A stretch of DNA of 64,000 bases from Myxococcales bacterium. GTDB lineage: Bacteria > Myxococcota_A > Polyangia > Nannocystales > Nannocystaceae. Positions 1 through 9,416 of this stretch are shown here, piece after piece. The notes under the pieces are model-generated. The model searched no databases, was not told the origin of the DNA, and worked only from the letters and a program-made list of their open reading frames with translations. The position numbers and the translations under genes were made by a program. The DNA lies in the NCBI GenBank assembly GCA_020633295.1, contig JACKDW010000012.1, forward strand, positions 189,248 to 253,247, in the 5' to 3' direction. Within the stretch, counting starts at the first letter, position 1. Each line of letters opens with the position of its first letter.

Positions 1-1022
1 GTCGCGCACACGACCAGCGCGAAGGGGAACGCGAGGAAGCGGAAGTGCATCGCGTCGCCGCCGATCCAGATGACGTACAGCGCCACCGGCAGCGCGACCG
101 CGATCATCCCGAGCCGGGCCCCCAGGCGCTGCGCGCCGATCAGCTCCGGGCGCGCGCGTCGAGCCAACCACAGCGCGAGCGCGGCGATCAGCAGCAGCAG
201 CCCGACGCGGTAGCTGTGGAACGCGTTGACGAAGTAGCGCCAGCCCTGCGCCGGGTCGGGCGCGTGCTTGAGGTAGAAGGTGTTGGGCAGGAGGTCGGCG
301 TAGTAGTACAGGCGAAAGCCGAGCCACAGCAGCGTCGTCGCCACGCCGAGCGCCGCCGGCAGCAGCACCACCCGCAGCGCGTCCCCGAGGCGACCGCTCG
401 CGCGCCAGCGCGCGCCGGCGACGAGCGCGAGCGCGAGCGCGAAGGGCAGCGCCAGCTCGGGGCGCACCAGCGGCGAGAGGCCCACGAGCGCCTGCGCGGC
501 GCGATCACGCGGGTCGACGAGCAGCAGCGCGTAGGCGATCGCGACGAGCAGCACCAGCGGGCTCTCGAGCCCCGAGGTGTAGAAGCTCGTCACGCCGTAG
601 CAGCCGGCCAGGAACGCGAGCGGCAGGTTGACGCGGGCGGGCGCGCCCGCGGGCGCGAGCTGGTGATCGACGCGCGTGAGCAGCCAGCCCGACCAGGCGA
701 AGCACAGCAGCCCCGTGCCCAGCCAAATTGTCCAAAAAGACAGGCCGATCGCGCGCAGCGGCAGGTGCCAGAGCATCCACAGCGGCGAGCTGTAGCCCTC
801 GACGTACTCGCCGAGGTTGTAGACCAGGCCGAAGCGGGTGAGCACCGCGTTGTCGGCGTAGCGCGCGTAGACGAAGCCGTCGTCCATGATCCACGCGTAG
901 CGCCACACGAGCGCGAGCCCGAGCGCGACGCACACCCACTCGTGCGCCTGCGGCCGCGGACGCCGACGCGCCGGCCTCGTCGCGTCCGCCTGGGGAGGAT
1001 CCGTGGGCGCGGGGTGCTGCAT
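1..1022 (-). CDS. Polytopic membrane glycosyltransferase (GT39/ArnT-like), 3' end cut by window edge
   Basis: The frame is open from the window start to an ATG at 1022 and lacks its C-terminus. After a basic, proline-rich N-terminus comes a first hydrophobic helix followed by WIMDDGFVYARYADN and a YNLGEYVEGYSSPLW segment. This acidic DD pair in the first periplasmic loop and the EGYSSPLW motif are typical of bacterial GT-C glycosyltransferases that use polyprenyl-phosphate sugars. At least six further hydrophobic segments follow. The role would be sugar transfer to a lipid or protein at the outer face of the inner membrane; the acceptor cannot be told. The neighbouring M48 gene is read the same way but has its own start, so an operon is only possible. 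Confidence 0.75.
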   Translation of the reverse strand, partial: MQHPAPTDPPQADATRPARRRPRPQAHEWVCVALGLALVWRYAWIMDDGFVYARYADNAVLTRFGLVYNLGEYVEGYSSPLWMLWHLPLRAIGLSFWTIWLGTGLLCFAWSGWLLTRVDHQLAPAGAPARVNLPLAFLAGCYGVTSFYTSGLESPLVLLVAIAYALLLVDPRDRAAQALVGLSPLVRPELALPFALALALVAGARWRASGRLGDALRVVLLPAALGVATTLLWLGFRLYYYADLLPNTFYLKHAPDPAQGWRYFVNAFHSYRVGLLLLIAALALWLARRARPELIGAQRLGARLGMIAVALPVALYVIWIGGDAMHFRFLAFPFALVVCA

Positions 1023-1076
1023 GGGCGCGCTGCATCCTACGCGATCGCGCGGGCTCGCGGCGCGCACGCCCGGCGA

Positions 1077-2621
1077 CTAGCCCGGCGTCGCGGCCTCGCT
1101 CGACGCGCCCGCGCGCGCCGGGCTCACCACCACCACGCGCTTGACCATCGTCCCCGCGGGGATCGTCTGCTCGACCGTGACCTGGTTGATCCGCGCCACG
1201 GCGCCGGCGTCGAGCTCGGGCGGCGCGTCGGGGCCGAGCAGCTGCGGGGGCCGCAGCGGCTCCGTCAGCACCACGAGCTTCACGCGCGCCGGCGCGGGCT
1301 CGCGGAGCGCCGGATCGGAGATCGTCCGGAAGCTCGCGAAGGTGCTGTCGATCGCCGGCTGGTGCCGCGCCCACTGCTCGATCGCCGCGAACGCGAGCAG
1401 CGCGACGACCTGCGCGCCGTACTCGACGAACAGCGCGCGCGCCTGCAGCACGGCCTGGCCCGCGCGATCGCGGAACTCCGTCACCTCGCCCGGGAACCCG
1501 TTCAGCGTCACGGTCTGCGTGGGCCCGTGGGGGAGGCTGGTCTCGCCGAGGAACGCGGCGGTGGCCTCGCGCGCGCTCGTGAAGCTGGTCAGCCCGACGG
1601 CGATGATGACCTCCTGGTCAGGCAGCACGCCCGCGACCATGGTCTTGTCGTGCGCGAGCTCCCAGCCGGCGGGGAAGTCGACGCGGTAGCCCGAGCGCGG
1701 GCGGAAGTAGCTCGCGCCGCGCACGAAGCCGTCGCGCGGATCGTCGCCGAACAGCGCGCCGTCGAGCTCGCGCAGGTACGGCTCCTGATCCCAGCGGCCG
1801 CCTTCAGGGTCGACGCCGCGCTCGGCGAGCGCCCGATCGATCCGCTGCTTGCGGGCCGCGGGCGCCGGGTGGGTCGAGAGCCAGGCCTCGCGCGCCTCCG
1901 CCGACTCGTGCTGGGCCGAGACCGCCGTGAGCATCGCCAGCACGCGGCTCATGCCCCCGGGCGCGTAGCCGCTGGCGGTCATGTAGCGCAGCCCGAGCGT
2001 GTCCGCCTGCTCCTCGTCCTCGCGGCTGCGTCGCAGCAGCGCGAGCCCGGCCGAGCCCGCCACGAAGCCGCCGACGTGACGCAGGTTGGGGTCGATCACG
2101 CGGAACAGGCCGACGCCGCCGCGCGCGATCTTCATGCGGCTGAGCTGGTTGACGCCGTGCAGCGCGTTGACGTGGGCGATCTCGTGGCCGAGCACCGCCG
2201 CGAGCTCGGCCTCCGAGCTCAGGTGCGTGAGCAGGCCGCGCGTCACGTACACGAAGCCGCCTGGCCCCGCGAACGCGTTGACCTCGGGGTCGTCGAGCAC
2301 GCGGAAGGTCCACGGCAGCTCCTGACGCTCGCCCGTCTTGACCAGCGCCGCGCCGACCCGCGTGACGTAGGTGTTGAGCCCCGGGCGCTCGGCGTAGACG
2401 CCCACGTCCTCGACCACCTGCTCGTCGGCCTGTCGCCCCAGCGCGATCTCGTCGCGCTCGCTGACGAGGTTGAACTTCAGCGAGCGGGTCGCCTTGTTCC
2501 AGGAGCAGCCCGGCGCGCACGCCAGCGCGCCCGCGAGCAGCACCGCGAGCGCGGGCAGGCGCGCGCGTCCGCGTCGGTCAGGATCTCGAACGGCGGGCGC
2601 GCGGGGCATCGACATCATCAC
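1077..2621 (-). CDS. M48-family zinc metalloprotease, predicted lipoprotein
   Basis: A 514-residue protein. A hydrophobic signal ends in ALACAPGC near residue 39, so it is probably a lipoprotein. The zinc motif HEIAH lies at residues 146-150, and the third ligand is the Glu of EDEEQAD about 50 residues further, as in M48 (HtpX/Oma1/BepA-like) peptidases. The stretch RVLDDPEVNAFAGPGGFVYV just before HEIAH is also family-typical. After the protease domain comes a second half with YRVDFPAGWELAHDKT and a C-terminal VEQTIPAGTMVKRV segment that I do not recognise. Known relatives act in the periplasm on misassembled outer-membrane proteins; a quality-control role is inferred. Several ATGs are clustered at the start, so the first residues are uncertain. 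Confidence 0.9.
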   Translation of the reverse strand: MMMSMPRAPAVRDPDRRGRARLPALAVLLAGALACAPGCSWNKATRSLKFNLVSERDEIALGRQADEQVVEDVGVYAERPGLNTYVTRVGAALVKTGERQELPWTFRVLDDPEVNAFAGPGGFVYVTRGLLTHLSSEAELAAVLGHEIAHVNALHGVNQLSRMKIARGGVGLFRVIDPNLRHVGGFVAGSAGLALLRRSREDEEQADTLGLRYMTASGYAPGGMSRVLAMLTAVSAQHESAEAREAWLSTHPAPAARKQRIDRALAERGVDPEGGRWDQEPYLRELDGALFGDDPRDGFVRGASYFRPRSGYRVDFPAGWELAHDKTMVAGVLPDQEVIIAVGLTSFTSAREATAAFLGETSLPHGPTQTVTLNGFPGEVTEFRDRAGQAVLQARALFVEYGAQVVALLAFAAIEQWARHQPAIDSTFASFRTISDPALREPAPARVKLVVLTEPLRPPQLLGPDAPPELDAGAVARINQVTVEQTIPAGTMVKRVVVVSPARAGASSEAATPG

Positions 2622-2710
2622 TATACCCCGCGGGCGCGGCTGGGTTTCGAAGCCTCCACGAGGCTCGCGCGCGGCGCGGGGACCCGGTCGCGCGGCCCCG
2701 CGGGCGCCGA

Positions 2711-3687
2711 TCAGAACCGGCCCCGCAGCGTCACGCCGAGCAGCCGCGGCGACGTCGCGGGCGACAGCGCGAGCTGCCGGGCACGCCCGACGCGGCTCGT
2801 GACGATCAGCGCGACGCCGGTCGCCGCCAGCAGCCCGCCCGCGACGCCCGCGCCGATCGCGAGCTTGTTCGCGTTCTCCCCGTCGATCCGGATCCGCTGC
2901 AGCTCGTCGGGATCGTAGGGATCCCGCGCGCGCGCCTCGACCCCGGCCTGATCGGCCAGGTCGCCCTGGTAGAGGCCGTAGGCCATCACGCCGATCAGCC
3001 CGCCGCCGACCGCGGTCGTCACCGCGCCCGAGATCAACAGGGCCTTGCGGGCGCGCGCCGAGAGCATCCCGTCGCGGGCCGCGGCCGCCTCGAGGCGCTC
3101 GCGCTCCGCGGCTCGCTCGGCCTGCGCTCGCGCTCGGCGGCGAGGCGCGCGGCCGCGTCGCGCTCGGCGGCCGCGCGCGCGGCCTCGCGGCGACGCTCCT
3201 CCTCCAGGATCGCCTGGACGCGCGCGCGCTGCTCCGCGACCATCTCGCGCGTCGCCGTCGTCGACGCGTCGCTCGCGTCCAGCGTCGCGAGGTACTCGAC
3301 GAACAGCGGCTCGGCCTTGCGCACGTGCGTCAGCTCGCCGTCGACCTCGTACGCGCGCATGTGCGCGGACGCGAGCTCGAGCAGCAGCCGCGAGCGCTGC
3401 GAGGTGAAGCGCTCGCTCAGCGGCAGCTCCGCGTAGGCCTGCGCCCACAGCTCGATCGCCGCGTTGAACTCCGACGACTCGAACAGCGCGCGGCCCTTGA
3501 GGTAGAGCTCGCTCACCCGCTTCAGGAGCTCGGCGTCCGGATCCGCGGGCTCCTCCGCCGGCGCCTCGTCGGGGGCCGGCGCCGCGCGAGCCGCTCCTGG
3601 CACAAGAGACACGCACAGCAGCAGCAGCGGCAGCGCGCGCGTCGACGCGTCGCGCCGCGTGGCGCGATATCGCCGCTGCGCCCGCAT
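2711..3687 (-). CDS. Secreted/membrane helical repeat protein with an apparent frameshift
   Basis: The N-terminal part starts with a signal peptide (LPLLLLCVSLVPGAARA) and continues with TPR-like helices (YLKGRALFESSEFNAAIELWAQ) and a charged coiled coil. It runs in one frame to about 3125, where the coiled coil abruptly becomes Pro/Arg/Ser-rich and stops at 3034. A second frame continues the expected coiled coil (AERAAERERLEAAAARDGM) into two hydrophobic helices and ends at 2711. One base appears to be missing near 3120-3130, so the real gene probably spans both frames. This is either an assembly indel in a GC-rich repeat or a true frameshift. The intact protein would be about 325 residues, with helical repeats, a coiled coil and two membrane segments. 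No specific function is recognised. Confidence 0.6.
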
Positions 3688-3851
3688 GTCGAGATCGTAG
3701 TCGAGTTCCTGTCACTTGGGTCAGGAATAAACAGGGGCGCGTTCGCGCGACGCCGCGGGCGCGGGCGCTACGGTACAATCGCGCCGAGGAGCGGGCGTCG
3801 TCGTGTGCTCCCGCGTGGCAGAGACGGCGCGCGGCGGGGCACGTCGAGACG

Positions 3852-5648
3852 ATGTCGGAGATTCGCGAGCGCGGCGACGGCGACGCGCCCACCTTGATCG
3901 TGCCGGTCGGCGAGCGCGACCCGGCGCCCGGCGGATCGCGTCGCGACGACATGGGGCTCGCGGAGACCGCGGTCCCGGAGGACAGCGACGTGATCATGTC
4001 GAGCCGCACGCTCGCGCCCGGGACCACGCTCGCGGGCCGCTACGAGATCGTGCGCAAGCTCGGGCGCGGCGGCATGGGCGAGGTCTACCTGGCCGAGCAC
4101 ACGTCGATCAAGCGGCGCGTCGCGGTCAAGATCGCGGGCGTCACCTTCGCCAACGAGGCCGAGCTGATGCGCCGCTTCCTGCAGGAGGCGCGCGCGGCCT
4201 CCTCGGTGCACCACGCCAACATCGTCGACATCACCGACTTCGGGAACACCGACGAGGGCGTCCCGTTCTTCGCGATGGAGTACCTCGAGGGCGAGGACCT
4301 CTACGAGACGCTCCAGCGCGAGGGCCCGCTGCCGTGGCCGCGCACCCGCGCGATCATGATCCAGATCCTCGACGCGCTCGCGGCCGCGCACGCGCAGGGC
4401 ATCATCCACCGCGACATGAAGCCGCACAATTGCTTCCGCGTGCGCCGCGAGGGCAACGACGACTTCATCAAGGTCGTCGACTTCGGCCTCGCCAAGGTGC
4501 TGAGCGAGCACCTCGACGAGGACAACATGACGCGCAGCGGCGTCGTCCTCGGGACCGCGCGCTACATGGCGCCCGAGCAGGCGCTCAGCCTCAACATCGA
4601 TCACCGCACCGACATCTACGCGGCCGGCTGCATCATGTTCGAGCTGCTCACCGGGCGCCCGCCCTTCGACGCCAACGGCTTCATGGGCCTGCTGCACAAG
4701 CACATCTACGAGGCGCCGCCGTCGATGCGCAAGGTCGCGCCGGAGCTCGGCATCTCGCCCGACGTCGACTACGTGGTGCACCGCGCGCTCGCGAAGAAGC
4801 CGGCCGATCGCTACCAGACCGCGCGCGAGTTCGCCGACGCGGTGCGCTCGCTCGACGCGCGCTCGGGTCGCAGCGCCGCGTTTCGGCGGCGTCGCGCCTG
4901 GCGGCGCCTCGCGGCGGCGGCCGCCGTGCTCGTCACGCTCGTCGGCGGCGCCGCGCTCGTCCAGGCCGTCGCGGGCCAACCGCCGGATGACGGCCCGGTC
5001 GCGCTCGCCGCGGCGTCGGTCGACAGCCCGCGCGACGACGAGCGGCCCGAGACATCAGGTGACGCGCCGACCTCGGTCGACGACTCGCTCGTCGGCGTCG
5101 CGCGCGTCTCCGCGGTGGCGACCTCGACGGGCGGAGCGTCGTCCCCGATCGCGCGGACGCGCGACCCCGAGGGCGCGGGCGCGTCAGACTCGGCGGACTC
5201 GGCGGACGCCGGCGCCGCCCCGTCGGCGACCGAGCAAGCCGAGCCGGTCGCCGCTGACTCGGTCGCTGCGGACGCGAGGCGCGACACGCAGCCAGCGGAC
5301 AAGCAGACCGCGACCAAGAAGGCGAGCAAGCGAGCCGCGGGGACCAAGAAGGCCGCGCAGCCGAAGCCGGAGCCGCTGCCCGAGACCCTCAGCGACGAGC
5401 AGGTGCGCGCCGCCCTGAACAAGGCGGCCAAGAGCGCGGTGACGGCCTGTCGCAGCAAGCACGGCGGCTTCCCCGGCGAGCGCGTGCGCGTCAGCTTCTC
5501 GATCAAGCCCGACGGCGGCACCGGCTCGATCACCGTGCAGCGCATCGACGCGCAGCCGCTCGGGCAGTGCATCGCGGCGGCGGTCGACGGCGTGACGTTG
5601 CCCAAGGCCCAGCGCGGGCGCTCCGCGACCCACACCTTCACGCTGTAG
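3852..5648 (+). CDS. Membrane Ser/Thr protein kinase with TonB-like C-terminal domain
   Basis: A 598-residue Hanks-type kinase. The glycine loop GRGGMG is at residues 71-76, the catalytic lysine of VAVKIAG at 93, HRDMKPHN at 166-173 (Met replaces the usual Leu), DFG at 190-192, and GTARYMAPEQ beyond. One hydrophobic segment (VLVTLVGGAALVQAVAG) near residue 360 places the kinase in the cytoplasm. The outer part is a low-complexity Ala/Ser/Asp/Lys linker followed by about 90 residues (LSDEQVRAALNKAAKSAVTA to the end) resembling the TonB/AgmX C-terminal fold common at the ends of myxobacterial kinases. Substrate and stimulus are unknown. It is transcribed alone; the gene upstream is divergent. 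Confidence 0.93.
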   Translation: MSEIRERGDGDAPTLIVPVGERDPAPGGSRRDDMGLAETAVPEDSDVIMSSRTLAPGTTLAGRYEIVRKLGRGGMGEVYLAEHTSIKRRVAVKIAGVTFANEAELMRRFLQEARAASSVHHANIVDITDFGNTDEGVPFFAMEYLEGEDLYETLQREGPLPWPRTRAIMIQILDALAAAHAQGIIHRDMKPHNCFRVRREGNDDFIKVVDFGLAKVLSEHLDEDNMTRSGVVLGTARYMAPEQALSLNIDHRTDIYAAGCIMFELLTGRPPFDANGFMGLLHKHIYEAPPSMRKVAPELGISPDVDYVVHRALAKKPADRYQTAREFADAVRSLDARSGRSAAFRRRRAWRRLAAAAAVLVTLVGGAALVQAVAGQPPDDGPVALAAASVDSPRDDERPETSGDAPTSVDDSLVGVARVSAVATSTGGASSPIARTRDPEGAGASDSADSADAGAAPSATEQAEPVAADSVAADARRDTQPADKQTATKKASKRAAGTKKAAQPKPEPLPETLSDEQVRAALNKAAKSAVTACRSKHGGFPGERVRVSFSIKPDGGTGSITVQRIDAQPLGQCIAAAVDGVTLPKAQRGRSATHTFTL

Positions 5649-5652
5649 TCGA

Positions 5653-5670
5653 CGACGCGCCCGCGCGTCG
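5653..5670. terminator. GC hairpin between convergent genes
   Basis: An 8-bp perfect inverted repeat (CGACGCGC/GCGCGTCG) with a 2-base spacer lies between the kinase stop and the stop of the convergent FG-GAP gene. There is no U-tract, so it may only be a 3'-end stabilising hairpin. Confidence 0.3.
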
Positions 5671-5675
5671 CGGCC

Positions 5676-7736
5676 TCAGCCCGGCGGGCCGCAGGGCGCC
5701 GTCGAGATCACGTACACGCGCCCCGTCGTTGCCGCGCCCTGCTCCGGCGCGCCGATCAGCAGCTCCGGGTAGCCGTCGCCGTCGAGGTCGCCCGCGCCGC
5801 TCAGCGCCGCGCCGGCGGCCTCGTAGGGGCCCCCGTGGAGCGCGAAGCCGCCGTCGCCGCTCGCGACCGCCGTCAGCGAGACGGCGCCCGCGTCCGCGCG
5901 TCCGTGGAGCACGTAGGCGCGCCCCGCTGACGTGGCTCCAAAGCCAGGTGATCCAAGGAGCAGGTCCGGGACCGCGTCGTCATTGACGTCGCCGGCCGCG
6001 GTCACGCGGAGGCCGGCCTGCTCCGACGGCGTGGCCGGCTCGATCACGAAGCCGCGCCCGAGCGTCGCGATCGCGTCGAGCTCGAGCTCGCTGACCTCGT
6101 CGGTCCCGTAGACCACGTACACACGCCCCGCGCCGCCGCCCGCCCCAGGCGCGCCCACGAGCACGTCGCCGCGGCCGTCGCCGTTGAGGTCGCCCGCGCC
6201 CGCCACCGAGACGCCCACCGAGCCCTCGCCCGGCGGCCCCGTCAGCGTCACGCCGTCGCTCCCGAGCGTCGCCGCGTCGAGCGTCGTCGCGTCGTCGCGT
6301 CCGTAGACGACGTACGCTCGTCCCCCGCCCACCGTCCAGGGGGCGCCGATGACGACGTCGTTGACGCCGTCGCCGTTAAAGTCGCCGGCGTTGGCGACCG
6401 CCGCGCCGAAGTCCCCCTGATCGACGCCGATGTCCTCCGCGTCCGCGAGCGGCCCGTCGATCCAGAACCCGCGCCCGCTGCCGGGCGTGTCCTCGAGCGA
6501 GACCAGGCCCGTGGTCGGCTTGCCGAAGACCACGTACACGCGCCCCGTCGCGTACAGCTCATCGGTGTCGGGCGCGCCGATGACGAGGTCGTCGAAGCCG
6601 TCGGCGTTGAGATCACCGAGCGCCGCGACGTCCGCGCCCGCGCGCTCGTCGTTCTTGTGGGCGTTGAGCGCGAAGCCGCCGACGCCGACGGGGCCGCCGA
6701 CCTCCTCGAGCAGCACGGGCGCCGCGTCGGGCTTGCCGAACACCACGTACGCGCGGCCCGAGCCGAGCACGTCGCCCTTGGCGTTGTCGAGCCCGATGAG
6801 CAGATCATCCAGCCCGTCGCCGTTGACGTCGCCGGCGCTCGCGACCGCCGGCGGGTGCGGATCGCTGCCCGACAGAAACGTCGGCTCGCCGATGATCAAA
6901 AACCCCCCGCTCGCGCTCTCGCCCCCGTCCGCAGCCAGCTCCGCGAGCGTCGGCAGCGCCCAGTCCTCGCGCCCGAACACCACGTAGACGCGCACGCGCG
7001 CCGGGATCGCGTCGCGGACGAGCGCGCCGATGACCAGGTCGTCGAGCCCGTCGCCGTTGACGTCGCCCGCGAACGCGACCGACGCGCCCGCGCCCGTCAC
7101 CTCGGGATCGCCGACGAGCTCCGCGCCGTGACCCTGCGCCGCCGCGCCCGTCAGCGCCGCGGCGGTCGGCCGCACCGTGACGCGCACCGTCGCGCTGCCC
7201 GCGGCCCCGCGGTCATCCTGCGCCGAGTAGGTGAACGCGTCGCAGCCCCAGAAGAACGGCGCGGGCGCGTAGCTCAGCCCGCCCGCGCCCGTCACCGAGG
7301 CCGCGCCGCCGGCGGACGTCTCGAGCTCCGCCGGGATCATCGCGTACGGCTCACCCGGCGGCGCGCCGTCGTTCGCCAGGGGCGCGTCCTCGTCGCCCGG
7401 GAGCACGGTGAGCGTCGCCTCCATCAGCGTCTCGTAGTCGTCGTCGCGCAGCTCGAGCGCGTCGGGCCCGGGCTCGGTGTCGGTCTCGCTGTCGCTGTCG
7501 CTCCCCGGATCGGGCAGGTCGCTCGGCGGCGGCGGCAGATCGGGGACCTGTGCGTCGTGGCCTCCGCACACCCCCTCGAAGCACGCGAGCGAGGGTCCGC
7601 ACTCCACGTCCGACTCGCACGGGACGCCGGCCAGGAAGCCGCCCGAGAAGCAGCCCGAGAAGCAGCCCAGCGAGAGCGTCGCGCCCAGGGCGTAGGCGAG
7701 CGCCGGGGCGCCGAAGGGTATGAGCGCGCGTCGCAA
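5676..7736 (-). CDS. FG-GAP beta-propeller surface lipoprotein
   Basis: About 686 residues if translation starts at the TTG at 7736, which directly precedes a lipoprotein signal (ALGATLSLGC). No ATG fits this position in frame; a longer reading would run into the promoter region. The mature N-terminus is a Cys-rich cassette (GVPCESDVECGPSLACFEGVCGG), followed by an Asp/Ser linker and a domain ending before the repeats. Seven FG-GAP repeats of the type AGDVNGDGLDDLVIGA follow, enough for one seven-bladed integrin-like propeller with Asp-rich calcium loops. It is probably displayed at the outer membrane. The divergent gene at 7949 encodes a protein with the same N-terminal cassette. Confidence 0.85.
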   Translation of the reverse strand: MRRALIPFGAPALAYALGATLSLGCFSGCFSGGFLAGVPCESDVECGPSLACFEGVCGGHDAQVPDLPPPPSDLPDPGSDSDSETDTEPGPDALELRDDDYETLMEATLTVLPGDEDAPLANDGAPPGEPYAMIPAELETSAGGAASVTGAGGLSYAPAPFFWGCDAFTYSAQDDRGAAGSATVRVTVRPTAAALTGAAAQGHGAELVGDPEVTGAGASVAFAGDVNGDGLDDLVIGALVRDAIPARVRVYVVFGREDWALPTLAELAADGGESASGGFLIIGEPTFLSGSDPHPPAVASAGDVNGDGLDDLLIGLDNAKGDVLGSGRAYVVFGKPDAAPVLLEEVGGPVGVGGFALNAHKNDERAGADVAALGDLNADGFDDLVIGAPDTDELYATGRVYVVFGKPTTGLVSLEDTPGSGRGFWIDGPLADAEDIGVDQGDFGAAVANAGDFNGDGVNDVVIGAPWTVGGGRAYVVYGRDDATTLDAATLGSDGVTLTGPPGEGSVGVSVAGAGDLNGDGRGDVLVGAPGAGGGAGRVYVVYGTDEVSELELDAIATLGRGFVIEPATPSEQAGLRVTAAGDVNDDAVPDLLLGSPGFGATSAGRAYVLHGRADAGAVSLTAVASGDGGFALHGGPYEAAGAALSGAGDLDGDGYPELLIGAPEQGAATTGRVYVISTAPCGPPG

Positions 7737-7793
7737 CGCGGAGTCATCGTACCACCGCGCGCTCGCGGCCCGCGCCTCGCGGCGGCTTTCAGT

Positions 7794-7832
7794 ATGTCTT
7801 TTTAGACCTGTTACAAAGTTTATGTTGAGAGA
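7794..7832. promoter_or_regulatory. AT-rich divergent promoter region
   Basis: The 212 bases between the two divergent lipoprotein genes contain a single strongly AT-rich stretch (gtctttttagacctgttac and following bases) in an otherwise very GC-rich sequence. It is the best candidate for the two promoters. No convincing -35/-10 pair could be fixed. Confidence 0.35.
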
Positions 7833-7948
7833 CTGGCGAGCCGCGAGCCGTCGCGCGCGGGGCCGGCCGCGGGGCAGCGCGCGGGCGCCCCGGCGGCTCG
7901 CTTTCGTCGCGGGCGTTCGGGCGCGATACGCTATCATCGCGGGCGCCT

Positions 7949-9358
7949 ATGATCGCTCGCTCCTGGCGGGCGTCGGCGACGCTCGCCGGCGTCTTCGCGC
8001 TCTCGACCGCGTGCTTCGGCGGCGAGTACCTGGCTGGAGTGCCATGTAAGAGGAGCGACGAGTGCGGCCCCAAGCTCGCCTGCGTGGACGGCGTGTGCGG
8101 GGGCGGGACCGGGGCCGGCGCGGCGACCACCGACGGGGGCAGCGGCGCCTCGGACGAGACCGAGCCGGACGGGAGCACCGCCGCCGCGACGACCGGCTGC
8201 GGCCCCGGGCTCGTCGCGTGCGACGACGACTGCGTCGACCTCTCCGTCGACGGGGCGCACTGCGGCGCGTGCGGGCAGCCCTGCGCGGGCGCGTGCGTCG
8301 GCGGCGAGTGCCAGCCCCTCTGCGCGCCGGACGAGGTCGAGTGTGACGGCGAGTGCGTCGACCTCAGCGGCGACTTCTCGCACTGCGGCGCGTGCGGGGT
8401 CGCCTGCGCCCCGGGCGAGCTCTGCCTCGCCGGCGCCTGCCTGCCCTCGTGCGGCCTCGACGAGAAGCTGTGCGGGGACGAGTGCGTCAACCTCGCGAGC
8501 TCGCCCTCGCACTGCGGCGCGTGCTTCTCCGCCTGCGCGCAGCCCGAGCACGGCGCGTCGAGCTGCGAGCTCGGCGGCTGCGCCTACACCTGCGAGCCGT
8601 ACCACAACCTCCAGGTCGACGACTGCGTCGCCTGCGGCGTTGACGAGCTGCTGGTCGACGGACCGCTGCACCTCTGGCGCCTCGGCGAGCTCACGGGCGA
8701 CATCGCCTACGACGCGGTCGGCGACGCCCACGGCCAGTACGTCGAGGTCGCGCTCGACCAGGACGGCGTCTCGGCGCCGGATGACCGCGCGGCCGGCTTC
8801 GGCGCGACCGTCACCTCGCACGTCATCGCCGAGGTCCCCGACTTCCCGAGCGCCGCGTTCACCGTCGAGCTCGTCGTGCGCATCGACGAGCTCGTGACCC
8901 AGCCGATCTTCCTCTCGCTCGCCAGCGGCGACGACTTCGAAGACGGCGAGTTCGTCGCCAAGGCCAACGAGTTCATCTTTCACCACTACAGCGGCGCGGA
9001 CGAGATCGAGGGCGTGCGCTGCACGCTCGCGCGCACCTTCTCGTGGCACACCGGCGAGCGCGTCGACGACGGCGCGTGGCACCACCTCGCCGTGACCTGG
9101 ACCAACGAGGGCGTCGACTCCAAGCTGCGCTTCTACATCGACGGCGCCTGGGCGGGCGCCTCCGTCGCGGGCTTCGCCGCCGGCGAGCAGATCACGCCCG
9201 GCACGCTGGTCTTCGGCCAGGAGCAGGACCTCCTCGGCGGCGGCTTCGACCCCCAGCAGCGCCTCATCGGCGCGCTCGACACGGTCGTGATCTACGACAA
9301 GAAGCTCACCGAGGCGCGGATCGCCGAGCACGCCGCCTCGCTGCTGTGCGGGCCGTGA
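7949..9358 (+). CDS. Cys-rich lipoprotein with C-terminal LamG-like domain
   Basis: A 469-residue protein. The signal ends in ALSTACFGG, giving a probable lipidated cysteine. Then comes a cassette GVPCKRSDECGPKLACVDGVCGG nearly identical in plan to that of the divergent neighbour, and a Gly/Thr/Ser/Asp linker. Three repeats of the form CxxxCVxLxxxxxHCGACxxxC follow, a pattern frequent in myxobacterial secreted proteins. Residues from about 235 to the end form a concanavalin A/LamG-type jelly roll (FTVELVVRIDEL, DDGAWHHLAVTWTNEG, LRFYIDGAWAG, IGALDTVVIYDKKLTEARI), suggesting carbohydrate or protein binding at the cell surface. No enzymatic motif is visible. Confidence 0.85.
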   Translation: MIARSWRASATLAGVFALSTACFGGEYLAGVPCKRSDECGPKLACVDGVCGGGTGAGAATTDGGSGASDETEPDGSTAAATTGCGPGLVACDDDCVDLSVDGAHCGACGQPCAGACVGGECQPLCAPDEVECDGECVDLSGDFSHCGACGVACAPGELCLAGACLPSCGLDEKLCGDECVNLASSPSHCGACFSACAQPEHGASSCELGGCAYTCEPYHNLQVDDCVACGVDELLVDGPLHLWRLGELTGDIAYDAVGDAHGQYVEVALDQDGVSAPDDRAAGFGATVTSHVIAEVPDFPSAAFTVELVVRIDELVTQPIFLSLASGDDFEDGEFVAKANEFIFHHYSGADEIEGVRCTLARTFSWHTGERVDDGAWHHLAVTWTNEGVDSKLRFYIDGAWAGASVAGFAAGEQITPGTLVFGQEQDLLGGGFDPQQRLIGALDTVVIYDKKLTEARIAEHAASLLCGP

Positions 9359-9416
9359 GCGCGGCGGCGGCTCGCCCCCGGAGGCGCGCGCGCGCGGCCT
9401 GCAGTACAGTGCGCCC

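Noticed and set aside
45..2918. A 957-codon forward frame at the window start
   Set aside because: It is the antisense shadow of the glycosyltransferase and M48 genes, with no protein-like pattern.
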